Notes under the pieces: model-generated
What the model saw: the letters and a program-made list of their open reading frames with translations, nothing else
Database searches by the model: none
What the model was told of the DNA's origin: nothing
Assembly (NCBI GenBank): GCA_945949655.1
Contig: CAMFFG010000022.1
Location: forward strand, 1-9,920
Source of the DNA: an uncultured Peptococcaceae bacterium
GTDB taxonomy: Bacteria; Bacillota; Peptococcia; Peptococcales; Peptococcaceae
Reading direction: 5' to 3'
DNA length: 9,920 bases
Made by a program: the position numbers and the translations under genes
Shown here: in pieces, positions 1 to 6,825 of the stretch
How positions within the stretch are numbered: position 1 is the stretch's first letter
Layout of the letters: every line of letters starts with the position of its first letter

Positions 1-68
1 GCCCTGTAAATCTGATCAGGATAAGTACTTTCAATGAAAATCTCATGCTGCAGGAGGGAGGAATCCAG
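1..68 (+). other. Window edge: tail of an upstream gene and leader of ftsW
   Basis: This holds the very end of a preceding gene plus the ftsW leader. One frame stops at 7-9 (reading Ala-Leu-stop) and another at 35-37, so which one ends the upstream gene cannot be decided from this much sequence. In dcw clusters the gene before ftsW/spoVE is usually murD, and an Ala-Leu ending would fit one, but that is inference. A strong Shine-Dalgarno run (AGGAGGGAGG, 52-61) sits just before the GTG at 69. Confidence 0.3.
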
Positions 69-1157
69 GTGGAACGGAAAGGACCAGCTGATCTGCTACT
101 GTTTTTTATCACACTGATGCTGTTGTCTATTGGGCTGATCATGGTTCTGAGTGCCAGTTCCTATGATGCGCTGCTGCATTATGACAATGCATTGTATTAT
201 TTTCAGAGGCAGATATTTTTTATGCTGCTGGGTTTTGTGTTCATGTTTATCATGATGCATATTAAACCGGAGTTTGTAAAAAGGATGGCTGTCCCGGCTA
301 TGCTGTTATGTGTGCTGATGCTGATCCTGGTACCGATTATTGGGATCGAAGTAAATGGTTCCAGGCGTTGGCTGGGCACACAGAGTGTGCGTTTTGCACC
401 CGCTGAGGTGGCGAAACCGGTTGTGATCGTATTTTTTGCTATGTGGCTCAGCTCACTGGGGAAAAAGAATCTGCAGACAGTCAAAGGCTTTCTCGTGACA
501 CTGTTTCTGCTGGCCATCATTCCCGGGCTGGTTGTGATTGAAGACTTGGGGACGGCCATTGCCATTGCAGGTGCACTGGTCTGCATGATGATTGCCGCTG
601 AAGTACCATGGAAATATCTTGGCTGCACCATCGGGCTGGGCGTTGCCGGTGTGGCAGCAATGATATTCGTGAAACCGTATCGGTTAAACCGGATTCTGAT
701 TTGGCTTGATCCATTTTCGGATCCACTGGGTAAAGGATATCAGGCGGTACAGTCTTTGTACGCCATTGGTTCCGGCTGGCTTTTTGGCGTGGGGCTGGGA
801 GCCAGCCGTCAGAAACTGCTGTATCTGCCTGAACGGCATACCGATTTTATCTTCTCTATTATAGGCGAGGAATTAGGTTTTGTTGGTGCAGCTTTTGTAA
901 TTTTACTGTTTGCCTTGTTTATCTGGCGTGGTTTTTATATTGCGCTTCATCTGGAAGATAAATTCAAATCTTTGACAGCTTTTGGTCTGACTGCAGTCAT
1001 TGGCATTCAGGCTATGATCAATATCGGTGTTGCAGTTGGAGCTTTACCGGTTACCGGGATTACCTTGCCGTTCATCAGTTATGGAGGGACATCGCTGTCC
1101 TTTATGATGGCCACGGTAGGTTTTTTGCTGAACATGTCCCGGTACATGAAGCGATAA
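69..1157 (+). CDS. ftsW: SEDS peptidoglycan glycosyltransferase FtsW/SpoVE
   Basis: Polytopic membrane enzyme that polymerises lipid II into glycan strands, working with a class B penicillin-binding protein at the septum (vegetative or sporulation). About 362 residues, typical for the family, with roughly ten hydrophobic segments. Family motifs are clear: GSRRWLG, GKGYQAVQSLYAIGSGWLFG, then PERHTDFIF, whose Asp (codon 843-845, D259) is the catalytic position in SEDS proteins, then EELGF and the C-terminal PVTGITLPFISYGGTSL. The start is taken as GTG 69 because GGAGG (57-61) precedes it by 7 bases. An in-frame ATG at 45 overlaps no ribosome site and would put that site inside the gene. The family motifs QPSEFAK and QPDLGT are altered to APAEVAK and IEDLGT. 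murG follows after 14 bases. FtsW and the sporulation paralogue SpoVE cannot be told apart here; RodA is less likely given the dcw context. Confidence 0.93.
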   Translation: MERKGPADLLLFFITLMLLSIGLIMVLSASSYDALLHYDNALYYFQRQIFFMLLGFVFMFIMMHIKPEFVKRMAVPAMLLCVLMLILVPIIGIEVNGSRRWLGTQSVRFAPAEVAKPVVIVFFAMWLSSLGKKNLQTVKGFLVTLFLLAIIPGLVVIEDLGTAIAIAGALVCMMIAAEVPWKYLGCTIGLGVAGVAAMIFVKPYRLNRILIWLDPFSDPLGKGYQAVQSLYAIGSGWLFGVGLGASRQKLLYLPERHTDFIFSIIGEELGFVGAAFVILLFALFIWRGFYIALHLEDKFKSLTAFGLTAVIGIQAMINIGVAVGALPVTGITLPFISYGGTSLSFMMATVGFLLNMSRYMKR

Positions 1158-1171
1158 AAAGGGGTGGAAAT

Positions 1172-2281
1172 ATGCGTATCTTATTAGCAGGCGGAGGGAC
1201 CGGCGGGCACATTTATCCGGCGCTGGCTATCGCAGAAAAAATGAAAACACTGCATCCGGAATGTGAAATCTTATATGTTGGAACACAAAAGGGGCTGGAA
1301 AACCGCATCGTTCCACAACGAAAAATCCCTTTTCGGACTATTGTGGTGGAGGGCCTTCCTCGGAAAATCAGTCCGGCCATGTTTCAGGCACTGGGTAAGG
1401 CTGTTGGCGGTTGTCTGGAAGCACGAAAGATTGTAAAAGAATTTTCGCCCGATGTGGTAATCGGTACAGGCGGTTATGTATGTGGCCCGGTCGTTTTAGC
1501 GGCCCGCATGGCAGGGATACCGGCTATGATACACGAACAGAATGCATTTCCCGGCGTGACCAACAAAATTCTTGCGCACTTTGTTAATCGTATTATGGTA
1601 AATTTCCAAGCTTCCGAACAATATTTTGTACATAAAGAGCGTATTTGTGTGACTGGCTTGCCGGTTCGCCAGGAAGTATTAAATACAGAACGGCAGGCGG
1701 GGCTGGACTATTTTGGATTTTCGGAAGAAAAAACCACATTGCTGGTCAGCGGGGGAAGCCGTGGGGCGCGTAGCCTGAACCGCGCCATGGTTGCGGCTTA
1801 TCCCGAACTGCTTAAGCAGAAAGATTTACAGATTTTACATCTGACGGGGGCTGCCGATTATGCGGATACTTTGAAGGCTTTAGGAGAAAAACAGATTTAT
1901 CCGGAAGATTATCCGCAGCTGAACATTTGCCCTTATCTGGATGAGATGCAGTATGGTTTAGCTGCTGCTGATTTTTGTGTGGGCAGGGCAGGCGCTACAT
2001 TTTTAGCGGAGATTACTGCCTGCGGTCTGCCGGCGATTCTGGTTCCTTATCCGTATGCGGCCGAGAATCATCAGGAATATAACGCCAGAGCACTGGTGGA
2101 TCAGAATGCGGCGTACATGATTCTGGATCGGGATCTGACAGGAGATTCGCTCCGTCAGAATATTCTGGATCTGTATCAGAACAGAGAAAAAAGACTGCGG
2201 ATGGCTGCATGTGCACGAGCCGCTGGAAAACGGGACGCACTGGATCAGATCGTCCACTTGGTAGAACAATATTGTAAGTAA
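1172..2281 (+). CDS. murG: UDP-GlcNAc:undecaprenyl-PP-MurNAc-pentapeptide GlcNAc transferase MurG
   Basis: Peripheral membrane GT-B glycosyltransferase that adds GlcNAc from UDP-GlcNAc to lipid I, giving lipid II on the inner face of the membrane. At 369 residues it is full length. The N-terminal glycine loop GGGTGGH is at 7-13, the acceptor-side HEQN at 121-124 followed by AFPGVTNK, the second glycine loop SGGSRGA at 193-199, and the donor-binding GRAGATFLAE at 271-280, followed by GLPAILVPYPYAAENHQ. The ATG at 1172 has a GGGGTGG ribosome site (1161-1167) directly after the ftsW stop, so the two genes are probably co-transcribed. The product supplies the substrate used by the upstream FtsW. 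No anomalies seen. Confidence 0.97.
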   Translation: MRILLAGGGTGGHIYPALAIAEKMKTLHPECEILYVGTQKGLENRIVPQRKIPFRTIVVEGLPRKISPAMFQALGKAVGGCLEARKIVKEFSPDVVIGTGGYVCGPVVLAARMAGIPAMIHEQNAFPGVTNKILAHFVNRIMVNFQASEQYFVHKERICVTGLPVRQEVLNTERQAGLDYFGFSEEKTTLLVSGGSRGARSLNRAMVAAYPELLKQKDLQILHLTGAADYADTLKALGEKQIYPEDYPQLNICPYLDEMQYGLAAADFCVGRAGATFLAEITACGLPAILVPYPYAAENHQEYNARALVDQNAAYMILDRDLTGDSLRQNILDLYQNREKRLRMAACARAAGKRDALDQIVHLVEQYCK

Positions 2282-2299
2282 GCACAGGGGGGAATTATC

Positions 2300-3658
2300 T
2301 TGCAGGAACAAAAGCACTATTATTTTATGGGAATTGGCGGAATCGGTATGAGTGGAATCGCAGAAATACTGCTGGATTCTGGATATCAGGTTTCCGGTTC
2401 AGATATAAAAGTCTCCAGCGTTACAGAAAGATTGCAGAAAAAAGGTGCAGTCATTCATATTGGGCAGAAAACAGAAAATATAACAGAAAAAATTGATGCT
2501 GTTGTGCGTTCCAGTGCAATCCGGAGCAATAATCCGGAACTGGTGCAGGCTCAGAAGTTGGGGATTCCTGTTCTGCATCGCTCGCAGATGCTGGCCAAAC
2601 TGATGGAGGATAAAAGAGCTGTCTGTGTGGCGGGCGCTCACGGCAAAACTACTACATCTTCCATGATAGCGCTGATGCTGGAACTGTCAGGTTATGATCC
2701 AACCATCGTGGTGGGCGGGGAAATTGCGCAGATCAGCAGTAATGCCAAAAGTGGTAAAAGTGATCTATTGGTGGCGGAAGCGGATGAAAGTGATGGTTCT
2801 TTTCTGAATTTGCTGCCCTGGATGGCGGTGATCACCAATGTAGAAGAAGATCATCTGGATCATTACAAAAATCTGGAGGAAATCCGACAGGCTTTTATCG
2901 CATTTGTGCAAAAAACTGGAAGTCAGGGTGTGGCAGTTCTGAATTATGACTGTGAAGAAACGCGGCAGATGGCTGCATTGGCACCAGGAAAAGTGATTTC
3001 TTATGGTTTTGCGGCGGATGCGCAGATGCAGGGACGCAACTGGCATTATGAGCAGGGCGTGAATATGGCTGATGTGTACTGGCAGGGGGCATGGATTGGT
3101 ACCTTACGGCTACATGTGCCAGGTCAGCATAATATCAGCAATGCTCTGGCTGCTGTTGCCGCCGGACTGGAGATCGGTCTGGATTTTGCTGAGATTGCGA
3201 CAGCGCTGGAACAGTTTGGCGGTGCCAGACGGAGATTCCAGCTTCTGGGTAATGTGCAGGATATTCAGATTATCGATGATTATGCGCATCATCCAACAGA
3301 GATTGCGGCTACCATTGAGGCTGCACGCAGTGTGCATAAAGGGCGTCTGGTGGCAGTGTTTCAGCCGCACCGTTACAGTCGGACAAAATTTCTGGCAGAA
3401 AAATTTGCGGAAAGCTTTCATCTGGCCGATGAAGTGATTCTGACAGATGTCTATGCTGCCGGTGAAATGTTATCGGAAGGTGCGGAGAGCGATGTGATTA
3501 TCTCCTGTATGAAGCAACCAGTCCAGCTGGTACACCGGGAAAAACTGAATGACTTTCTGCTGGATTTTGTGAAACCTGGTGATCTGGTTTTAATGATGGG
3601 TGCAGGAAACATTTGGCAGAACTCTTTGCAGTTGGTTGAGGATCTGAAACATAAATAA
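2300..3658 (+). CDS. murC: UDP-N-acetylmuramate--L-alanine ligase MurC
   Basis: Cytoplasmic ATP-dependent Mur ligase that adds L-Ala to UDP-MurNAc, the first step in building the stem peptide. At 452 residues it is the usual length. The N-terminal Rossmann-like UDP-MurNAc domain opens with GIGGIGMSGIAE (11-22). The central ATPase domain has the P-loop GAHGKTTTS (112-120), EADESDGSF (160-168) and NVEEDHLDHY (180-189). HNISNALAA (277-285) leads to the C-terminal domain with DDYAHHPTEI (326-335) and FQPHRYSRT (354-362). The start is TTG 2300, preceded by a G-rich ribosome site (GGGGGG, 2287-2292) at 7 bases; no ATG lies close by in frame before the conserved N-terminus. murG ends 18 bases upstream and murB starts 42 bases downstream. 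Confidence 0.96.
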   Translation: MQEQKHYYFMGIGGIGMSGIAEILLDSGYQVSGSDIKVSSVTERLQKKGAVIHIGQKTENITEKIDAVVRSSAIRSNNPELVQAQKLGIPVLHRSQMLAKLMEDKRAVCVAGAHGKTTTSSMIALMLELSGYDPTIVVGGEIAQISSNAKSGKSDLLVAEADESDGSFLNLLPWMAVITNVEEDHLDHYKNLEEIRQAFIAFVQKTGSQGVAVLNYDCEETRQMAALAPGKVISYGFAADAQMQGRNWHYEQGVNMADVYWQGAWIGTLRLHVPGQHNISNALAAVAAGLEIGLDFAEIATALEQFGGARRRFQLLGNVQDIQIIDDYAHHPTEIAATIEAARSVHKGRLVAVFQPHRYSRTKFLAEKFAESFHLADEVILTDVYAAGEMLSEGAESDVIISCMKQPVQLVHREKLNDFLLDFVKPGDLVLMMGAGNIWQNSLQLVEDLKHK

Positions 3659-3700
3659 TAGATAATAAAATGAACAGAAAAATAGGCACAGGTGATTGGG

Positions 3701-4639
3701 ATGAAAGTCAAAAAAAATGAACCAATGCGAAATCATACAACATGGCGAATTGGTGGCCCAGTTGATCTGCTGGTACAGCCTGAATCGGTAGAAGAACTGC
3801 AGCAGGCTTTACAGCAGGCACGGGCCTCTGGTCAGCCTTATTATGTCATTGGCGGTGGTTCCAATCTGCTGGTGGCTGATGAGGGGCTACCCGGAACAGT
3901 GATTCAACTGGGAGGCTGCCTATGCGGCTTACAGATCAATGGAACCAGGGTGATAGCCGAGGCCGGTGTACCACTGCCTTTGCTGGCCCGCAAAGCGGCG
4001 GAACAAAATCTGTCCGGTCTGGAATTTGCCGCTGGAATACCTGGCACGGTAGGCGGTGCGGTTGTGATGAATGCCGGAGCTTATTCCAGTCAGATTTCGA
4101 ATGTGATCCGGCAGGTGGTTTGCTGTGATAAAAACGGCGAGATGGTTACCCTGGATGTTTCAGACTGCCAGTTTTCCTATCGCAACAGCAGATTTAAACG
4201 AAATTCCGATTATACTGTGGTCTCCGTAACGATGGAGCTAACTTTGGGCGAACAGCAGGAAATCCTGGATCGCATGCAACATAATACATCGCTGCGCAAA
4301 GAAAAGCAGCCTGTGGAATATCCCAGTGCGGGCAGCATTTTTAAAAATCCGCCCGGCGATGCAGCTGGCCGCCTAGTGGAACTGGTGGGTGCGAAAGGCT
4401 GGCGTCAAGGTGGCGCTATGGTATCGGAAAAGCACAGCAATTTTATTGTAAATGTGGATTCTGCTACCTGCACAGATGTGCTGCAATTGATTGCACGAGT
4501 GAAACAGGAAGTACGGGAAAAGACTGGAATCATTTTGGAGGAAGAGATTTTATTTCTGGGAAGAGAAAATCTTGAAAGTGCTGTAGACAGCCCTTCAATC
4601 CTTTGTTATAATAAAATAGACAAGAATATAAAGTTGTGA
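3701..4639 (+). CDS. murB: UDP-N-acetylenolpyruvoylglucosamine reductase MurB (type II)
   Basis: Cytoplasmic FAD enzyme that uses NADPH to reduce UDP-GlcNAc-enolpyruvate to UDP-MurNAc, the substrate of MurC. FAD-binding motifs YVIGGGSNLL and GLEFAAGIPGTVGGAVVMNAGAY are present. So are FSYRNSRF with the active-site Tyr-Arg, the proton-donor Ser in SAGSIFKNP (about S212), and the glutamates of LEEEI near 280-282. Start ATG 3701 is chosen because AGGTGA (3690-3695) sits 5 bases before it. GTG 3692 is in frame but its upstream site is weak. The protein starts almost directly at the conserved NEPMRNHTTWRIGGP block, without the roughly 20-residue helical lead seen in many relatives; in-frame stops at 3659-3661 and 3671-3673 exclude a longer form. 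After the usual end (EILFLG) there is an unusual tail of about 25 residues encoded over a promoter. Confidence 0.95.
   Translation: MKVKKNEPMRNHTTWRIGGPVDLLVQPESVEELQQALQQARASGQPYYVIGGGSNLLVADEGLPGTVIQLGGCLCGLQINGTRVIAEAGVPLPLLARKAAEQNLSGLEFAAGIPGTVGGAVVMNAGAYSSQISNVIRQVVCCDKNGEMVTLDVSDCQFSYRNSRFKRNSDYTVVSVTMELTLGEQQEILDRMQHNTSLRKEKQPVEYPSAGSIFKNPPGDAAGRLVELVGAKGWRQGGAMVSEKHSNFIVNVDSATCTDVLQLIARVKQEVREKTGIILEEEILFLGRENLESAVDSPSILCYNKIDKNIKL
4584..4612 (+). promoter_or_regulatory. Sigma-A-type promoter inside the 3' end of murB, driving ftsQ-ftsZ
   Basis: The -35 element TAGACA (4584-4589, five of six bases of TTGACA) and a perfect -10 TATAAT (4607-4612) are separated by exactly 17 bp. Transcription would start near 4619, about 25 bases before the ftsQ ATG. 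The promoter lies within codons for the non-conserved tail of MurB. That the housekeeping sigma factor uses it is inferred from the match to consensus. Confidence 0.75.
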
Positions 4640-4643
4640 TATT

Positions 4644-5474
4644 ATGAAAAAAATGGACAAGATCGTTGTTCTGGATGAATACAAGTCAGGTTCGGAGAAA
4701 AAAACGGTTGCGCCCAGAGAGACTAAAGTGCGAACCAAACGGCTTCGTTCCCGAAGATACGGGGTACTTAAACTTCTCGGTGCAACAGGACTGTTTCTTG
4801 TTTTGCTGTATCTGCTCGGTTGTCTGCCGTTCTTTCAGGTGCAGGAAATCATGGTAGAAGGTACTACTGCTTTGCGGGATGACAAAGCAATTGCTTTGTC
4901 GGGATTTAAGCAGGGAGACAACTTCTTTTATCTTGATATCTGGGATGCAAAAAAATCTCTGAAACAGAATCCTTTTGTGGAGGATGTGACGATTCGGCGG
5001 ACGTTGCCCAACCATGTGACAATTTGCATCAAGGAGCGCAAATCCATCGGCTATATTGTTACACCGGACGGATATGTACAGGTTGGCGAGGATGGGCGCT
5101 TTCTGGCGATCCAGCAGTCGCTGAGCAATTATAATCTTCCAGTAATCAGTGGTGTTGAGCTCAGTGAATTGCCTGCCATTGGCGGATTTATCGAGAACGA
5201 AAAGCTAAAGCAAGCGTTAGAGATTCTACAGAATTGTGATCAGTCGCTGCTGGATAACATCGCGGAGCTGAATGTAGGACAGGAGTATTATATTCTGGCC
5301 TATACCAATCAGAAACTGGAGGTTCGGTTAGGCGGACTGGATCAGATTGAGCAACGTCTGGAGGACTTGAATGAAATTTTGACACATGTGGTTGGAACAC
5401 AAATTGCGGCGGATCAGATTCTGTATATCGATATGCGTTATGAGGATTCACCGTACATCAAATTGAGATCATGA
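4644..5474 (+). CDS. ftsQ: Cell division protein FtsQ/DivIB
   Basis: Bitopic divisome protein that links FtsL/DivIC and the septal peptidoglycan synthase, acting mainly outside the membrane. At 276 residues it is typical. It has a basic cytoplasmic head (1-40, with KVRTKRLRSRRYG), one transmembrane helix (about 41-60), a POTRA domain (about 64-133, opening FFQVQEIMVEGTTAL and containing KQNPFVEDVTIRRTLPNHV) and an extracellular beta domain to about 265. Homology rests on this layout and the POTRA block. It starts 4 bases after murB. No convincing Shine-Dalgarno precedes ATG 4644, nor the nearby in-frame ATG 4653, so translation may depend on coupling to murB or on a short leader from the promoter at 4584-4612. 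ftsZ follows after 32 bases, with no ftsA between them. Confidence 0.9.
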   Translation: MKKMDKIVVLDEYKSGSEKKTVAPRETKVRTKRLRSRRYGVLKLLGATGLFLVLLYLLGCLPFFQVQEIMVEGTTALRDDKAIALSGFKQGDNFFYLDIWDAKKSLKQNPFVEDVTIRRTLPNHVTICIKERKSIGYIVTPDGYVQVGEDGRFLAIQQSLSNYNLPVISGVELSELPAIGGFIENEKLKQALEILQNCDQSLLDNIAELNVGQEYYILAYTNQKLEVRLGGLDQIEQRLEDLNEILTHVVGTQIAADQILYIDMRYEDSPYIKLRS

Positions 5475-5506
5475 GTTTATGATGAATCTAGGGGGAGAGT
5501 GTAGAA

Positions 5507-6628
5507 ATGTTTGAACTGGAGAAGAATGAGACTGGCAATCTGGCCTGTATAAAAGTAATTGGTGTTGGTGGCGGTGGCGGCAATGCAGTAAACAGAATGA
5601 TTGCTGCAAATGTGCAGGGAATCGAATTCATTGTAGCTAACACGGACGCTCAGGCCCTGGAACTATCAAAGGCGCCGACAAAAATTCAGTTAGGCGGAAA
5701 ACTGACTCGTGGCCTTGGTGCAGGTGGAAACCCGGAAGTTGGCTGTAAATCCGCCGAAGAAAGCAGAGAAGAATTAACCCAGGCGCTGAAAGGTGCCGAT
5801 CTGGTTTTCGTGACAGCTGGTATGGGCGGTGGCACCGGAACTGGTGCTGCGCCAATCGTTGCGGAAGTTGCAAAAAGTATTGGCGCTTTGACCATCGGGA
5901 TTGTTACCAAGCCCTTTACTTTTGAAGGAAAACGCCGCTTTAAACAGGCTGTGGAAGGCATTGAAAAGTTATCTGCTCAGGTAGATTCCATTGTTACCAT
6001 TCCGAATGATCGCCTGTTGCAGATTGCCGACAAAAATACGACGCTGGAATCCGCTTTTTCCTTTGCCGATGATATTTTGCGGCAAGGGGTGCAAGGTATT
6101 TCTGATACTATTGCCAAAGCGGGTATTATTAATCTGGATTTTGCTGATGTTCGTGCCATTATGGAAAATACCGGTGTGGCCCTGATGGGTGTGGGACTGG
6201 CCAAAGGAGAAAATCGTGCCGTCACTGCGGCCAAAGCTGCGATTTCTTCTCCACTGTTAGAATTATCTATAGAAGGGGCCAGAGGGATTCTGCTGAATAT
6301 TTCCGGTAGTAATCTGACGTTGCTGGAAGCACAGGAAGCTGCCGATTTCATCTATGAATCAGCAGGAACAGATGCGGATATTATGTTTGGTGCTTTTGAT
6401 GAAGACAACGGCTCTGATGAAATCAAAATCACCATTATCGCAACTGGCTTTCATCAGCCGCAGCCGGCAGAACAGCCTGCTGCACCAGAAAAAAAATCTG
6501 CTGTGACTGCACGGGAAAATGTGCGTCCGGCACACCAGCAGGCTCCAGTGCGGGGCGAAATTCCAGAAATCAAATCAGCTCTGGATGGTGTTGTGATTCC
6601 GGAATTTTTGCTGAGAAAGAAAAACTAA
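5507..6628 (+). CDS. ftsZ: Cell division GTPase FtsZ
   Basis: Tubulin-like GTPase that polymerises into the Z-ring at mid-cell, and at the pole during sporulation. At 373 residues it is full length. Features in order: the glycine-rich [16 protein letters not shown] (16-31), ANTDAQAL (44-51), the tubulin signature [11 protein letters not shown] (105-115), and the T7 synergy loop NLDFADV (209-215), which completes GTP hydrolysis on the next subunit. A variable Pro/Ala/Gln-rich linker follows (about 316-361), then the conserved C-terminal peptide [12 protein letters not shown] (362-373), the docking site for membrane tethers such as FtsA and SepF. ATG 5507 is preceded by AGGGGGAG (5490-5497). 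A terminator follows, so this is the last gene of the dcw transcript. With no ftsA nearby, the tether is either SepF or an FtsA encoded elsewhere. Confidence 0.98.
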   Translation: MFELEKNETGNLACIKVIGVGGGGGNAVNRMIAANVQGIEFIVANTDAQALELSKAPTKIQLGGKLTRGLGAGGNPEVGCKSAEESREELTQALKGADLVFVTAGMGGGTGTGAAPIVAEVAKSIGALTIGIVTKPFTFEGKRRFKQAVEGIEKLSAQVDSIVTIPNDRLLQIADKNTTLESAFSFADDILRQGVQGISDTIAKAGIINLDFADVRAIMENTGVALMGVGLAKGENRAVTAAKAAISSPLLELSIEGARGILLNISGSNLTLLEAQEAADFIYESAGTDADIMFGAFDEDNGSDEIKITIIATGFHQPQPAEQPAAPEKKSAVTARENVRPAHQQAPVRGEIPEIKSALDGVVIPEFLLRKKN

Positions 6629-6676
6629 ATTTATAAAGCATGTTTTAAAAAGCAGGCATAGCTTAGAAAATGATAG

Positions 6677-6723
6677 AGGATACTTCTCACTACATGGTGG
6701 GCAGTATCCTTTTTCTGTTTTTT
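6677..6723 (+). terminator. Rho-independent terminator after ftsZ
   Basis: An 8-bp perfect stem, AGGATACT (6677-6684) with AGTATCCT (6703-6710), continues after one mismatch into five more pairs (6686-6690 with 6697-6701, one G-U) closed by a 6-base loop. T-runs follow at 6710-6714 and 6718-6723. It ends the dcw transcript and separates it from spoIIGA. The last T-run merges into a Spo0A-box-like site. Confidence 0.88.
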
Positions 6724-6729
6724 GTCGGA
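6723..6729 (+). promoter_or_regulatory. Upstream Spo0A box candidate
   Basis: TGTCGGA matches six of seven bases of the Spo0A consensus TGTCGAA and is flanked by T-rich and A-rich sequence, as in known boxes (TTT before, TAAAAA after). Its centre is about 69 bases before the inferred spoIIG transcription start. Binding is inferred from sequence alone. Confidence 0.55.
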
Positions 6730-6754
6730 TAAAAAAGCGAGATTGCTTTCGTAA

Positions 6755-6788
6755 ATCGACAGGTTTCTCTCTCAGCAGGGTCTATAAT
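6755..6788 (+). promoter_or_regulatory. spoIIG-type promoter with long spacer and Spo0A box over the -35
   Basis: The -35 TCGACA (6756-6761, five of six) and perfect -10 TATAAT (6783-6788) are 21 bp apart, too far for ordinary sigma-A promoters. The Bacillus subtilis spoIIG promoter has the same oddity (22 bp), overcome by Spo0A-P bound over the -35. Here the minus strand of 6755-6761 reads TGTCGAT, a six-of-seven Spo0A box lying exactly on the -35, centred near -37. The spacing of a conventional -35 (6760-6765, CAGGTT) is a poor match. Transcription would begin near 6795. Confidence 0.65.
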
Positions 6789-6825
6789 AAAGACAAACAG
6801 TTTGTTCCGATGGGAGAGCAGGTCC

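Noticed and set aside
45..68. Longer FtsW starting at ATG 45
   Set aside because: The strong Shine-Dalgarno at 52-61 would lie inside the gene and there is no ribosome site before 45. GTG 69 is better placed.
3636..3666. Possible promoter before murB (TTGAGG, then GATAAT)
   Set aside because: The spacer is 19 bp with the better -10, or the -10 matches only three of six bases at 17 bp. AT-rich sequence alone explains it.
5470..5486. Short palindrome ATCAT/ATGAT between ftsQ and ftsZ
   Set aside because: Only five weak pairs at a gene end. This is expected by chance.
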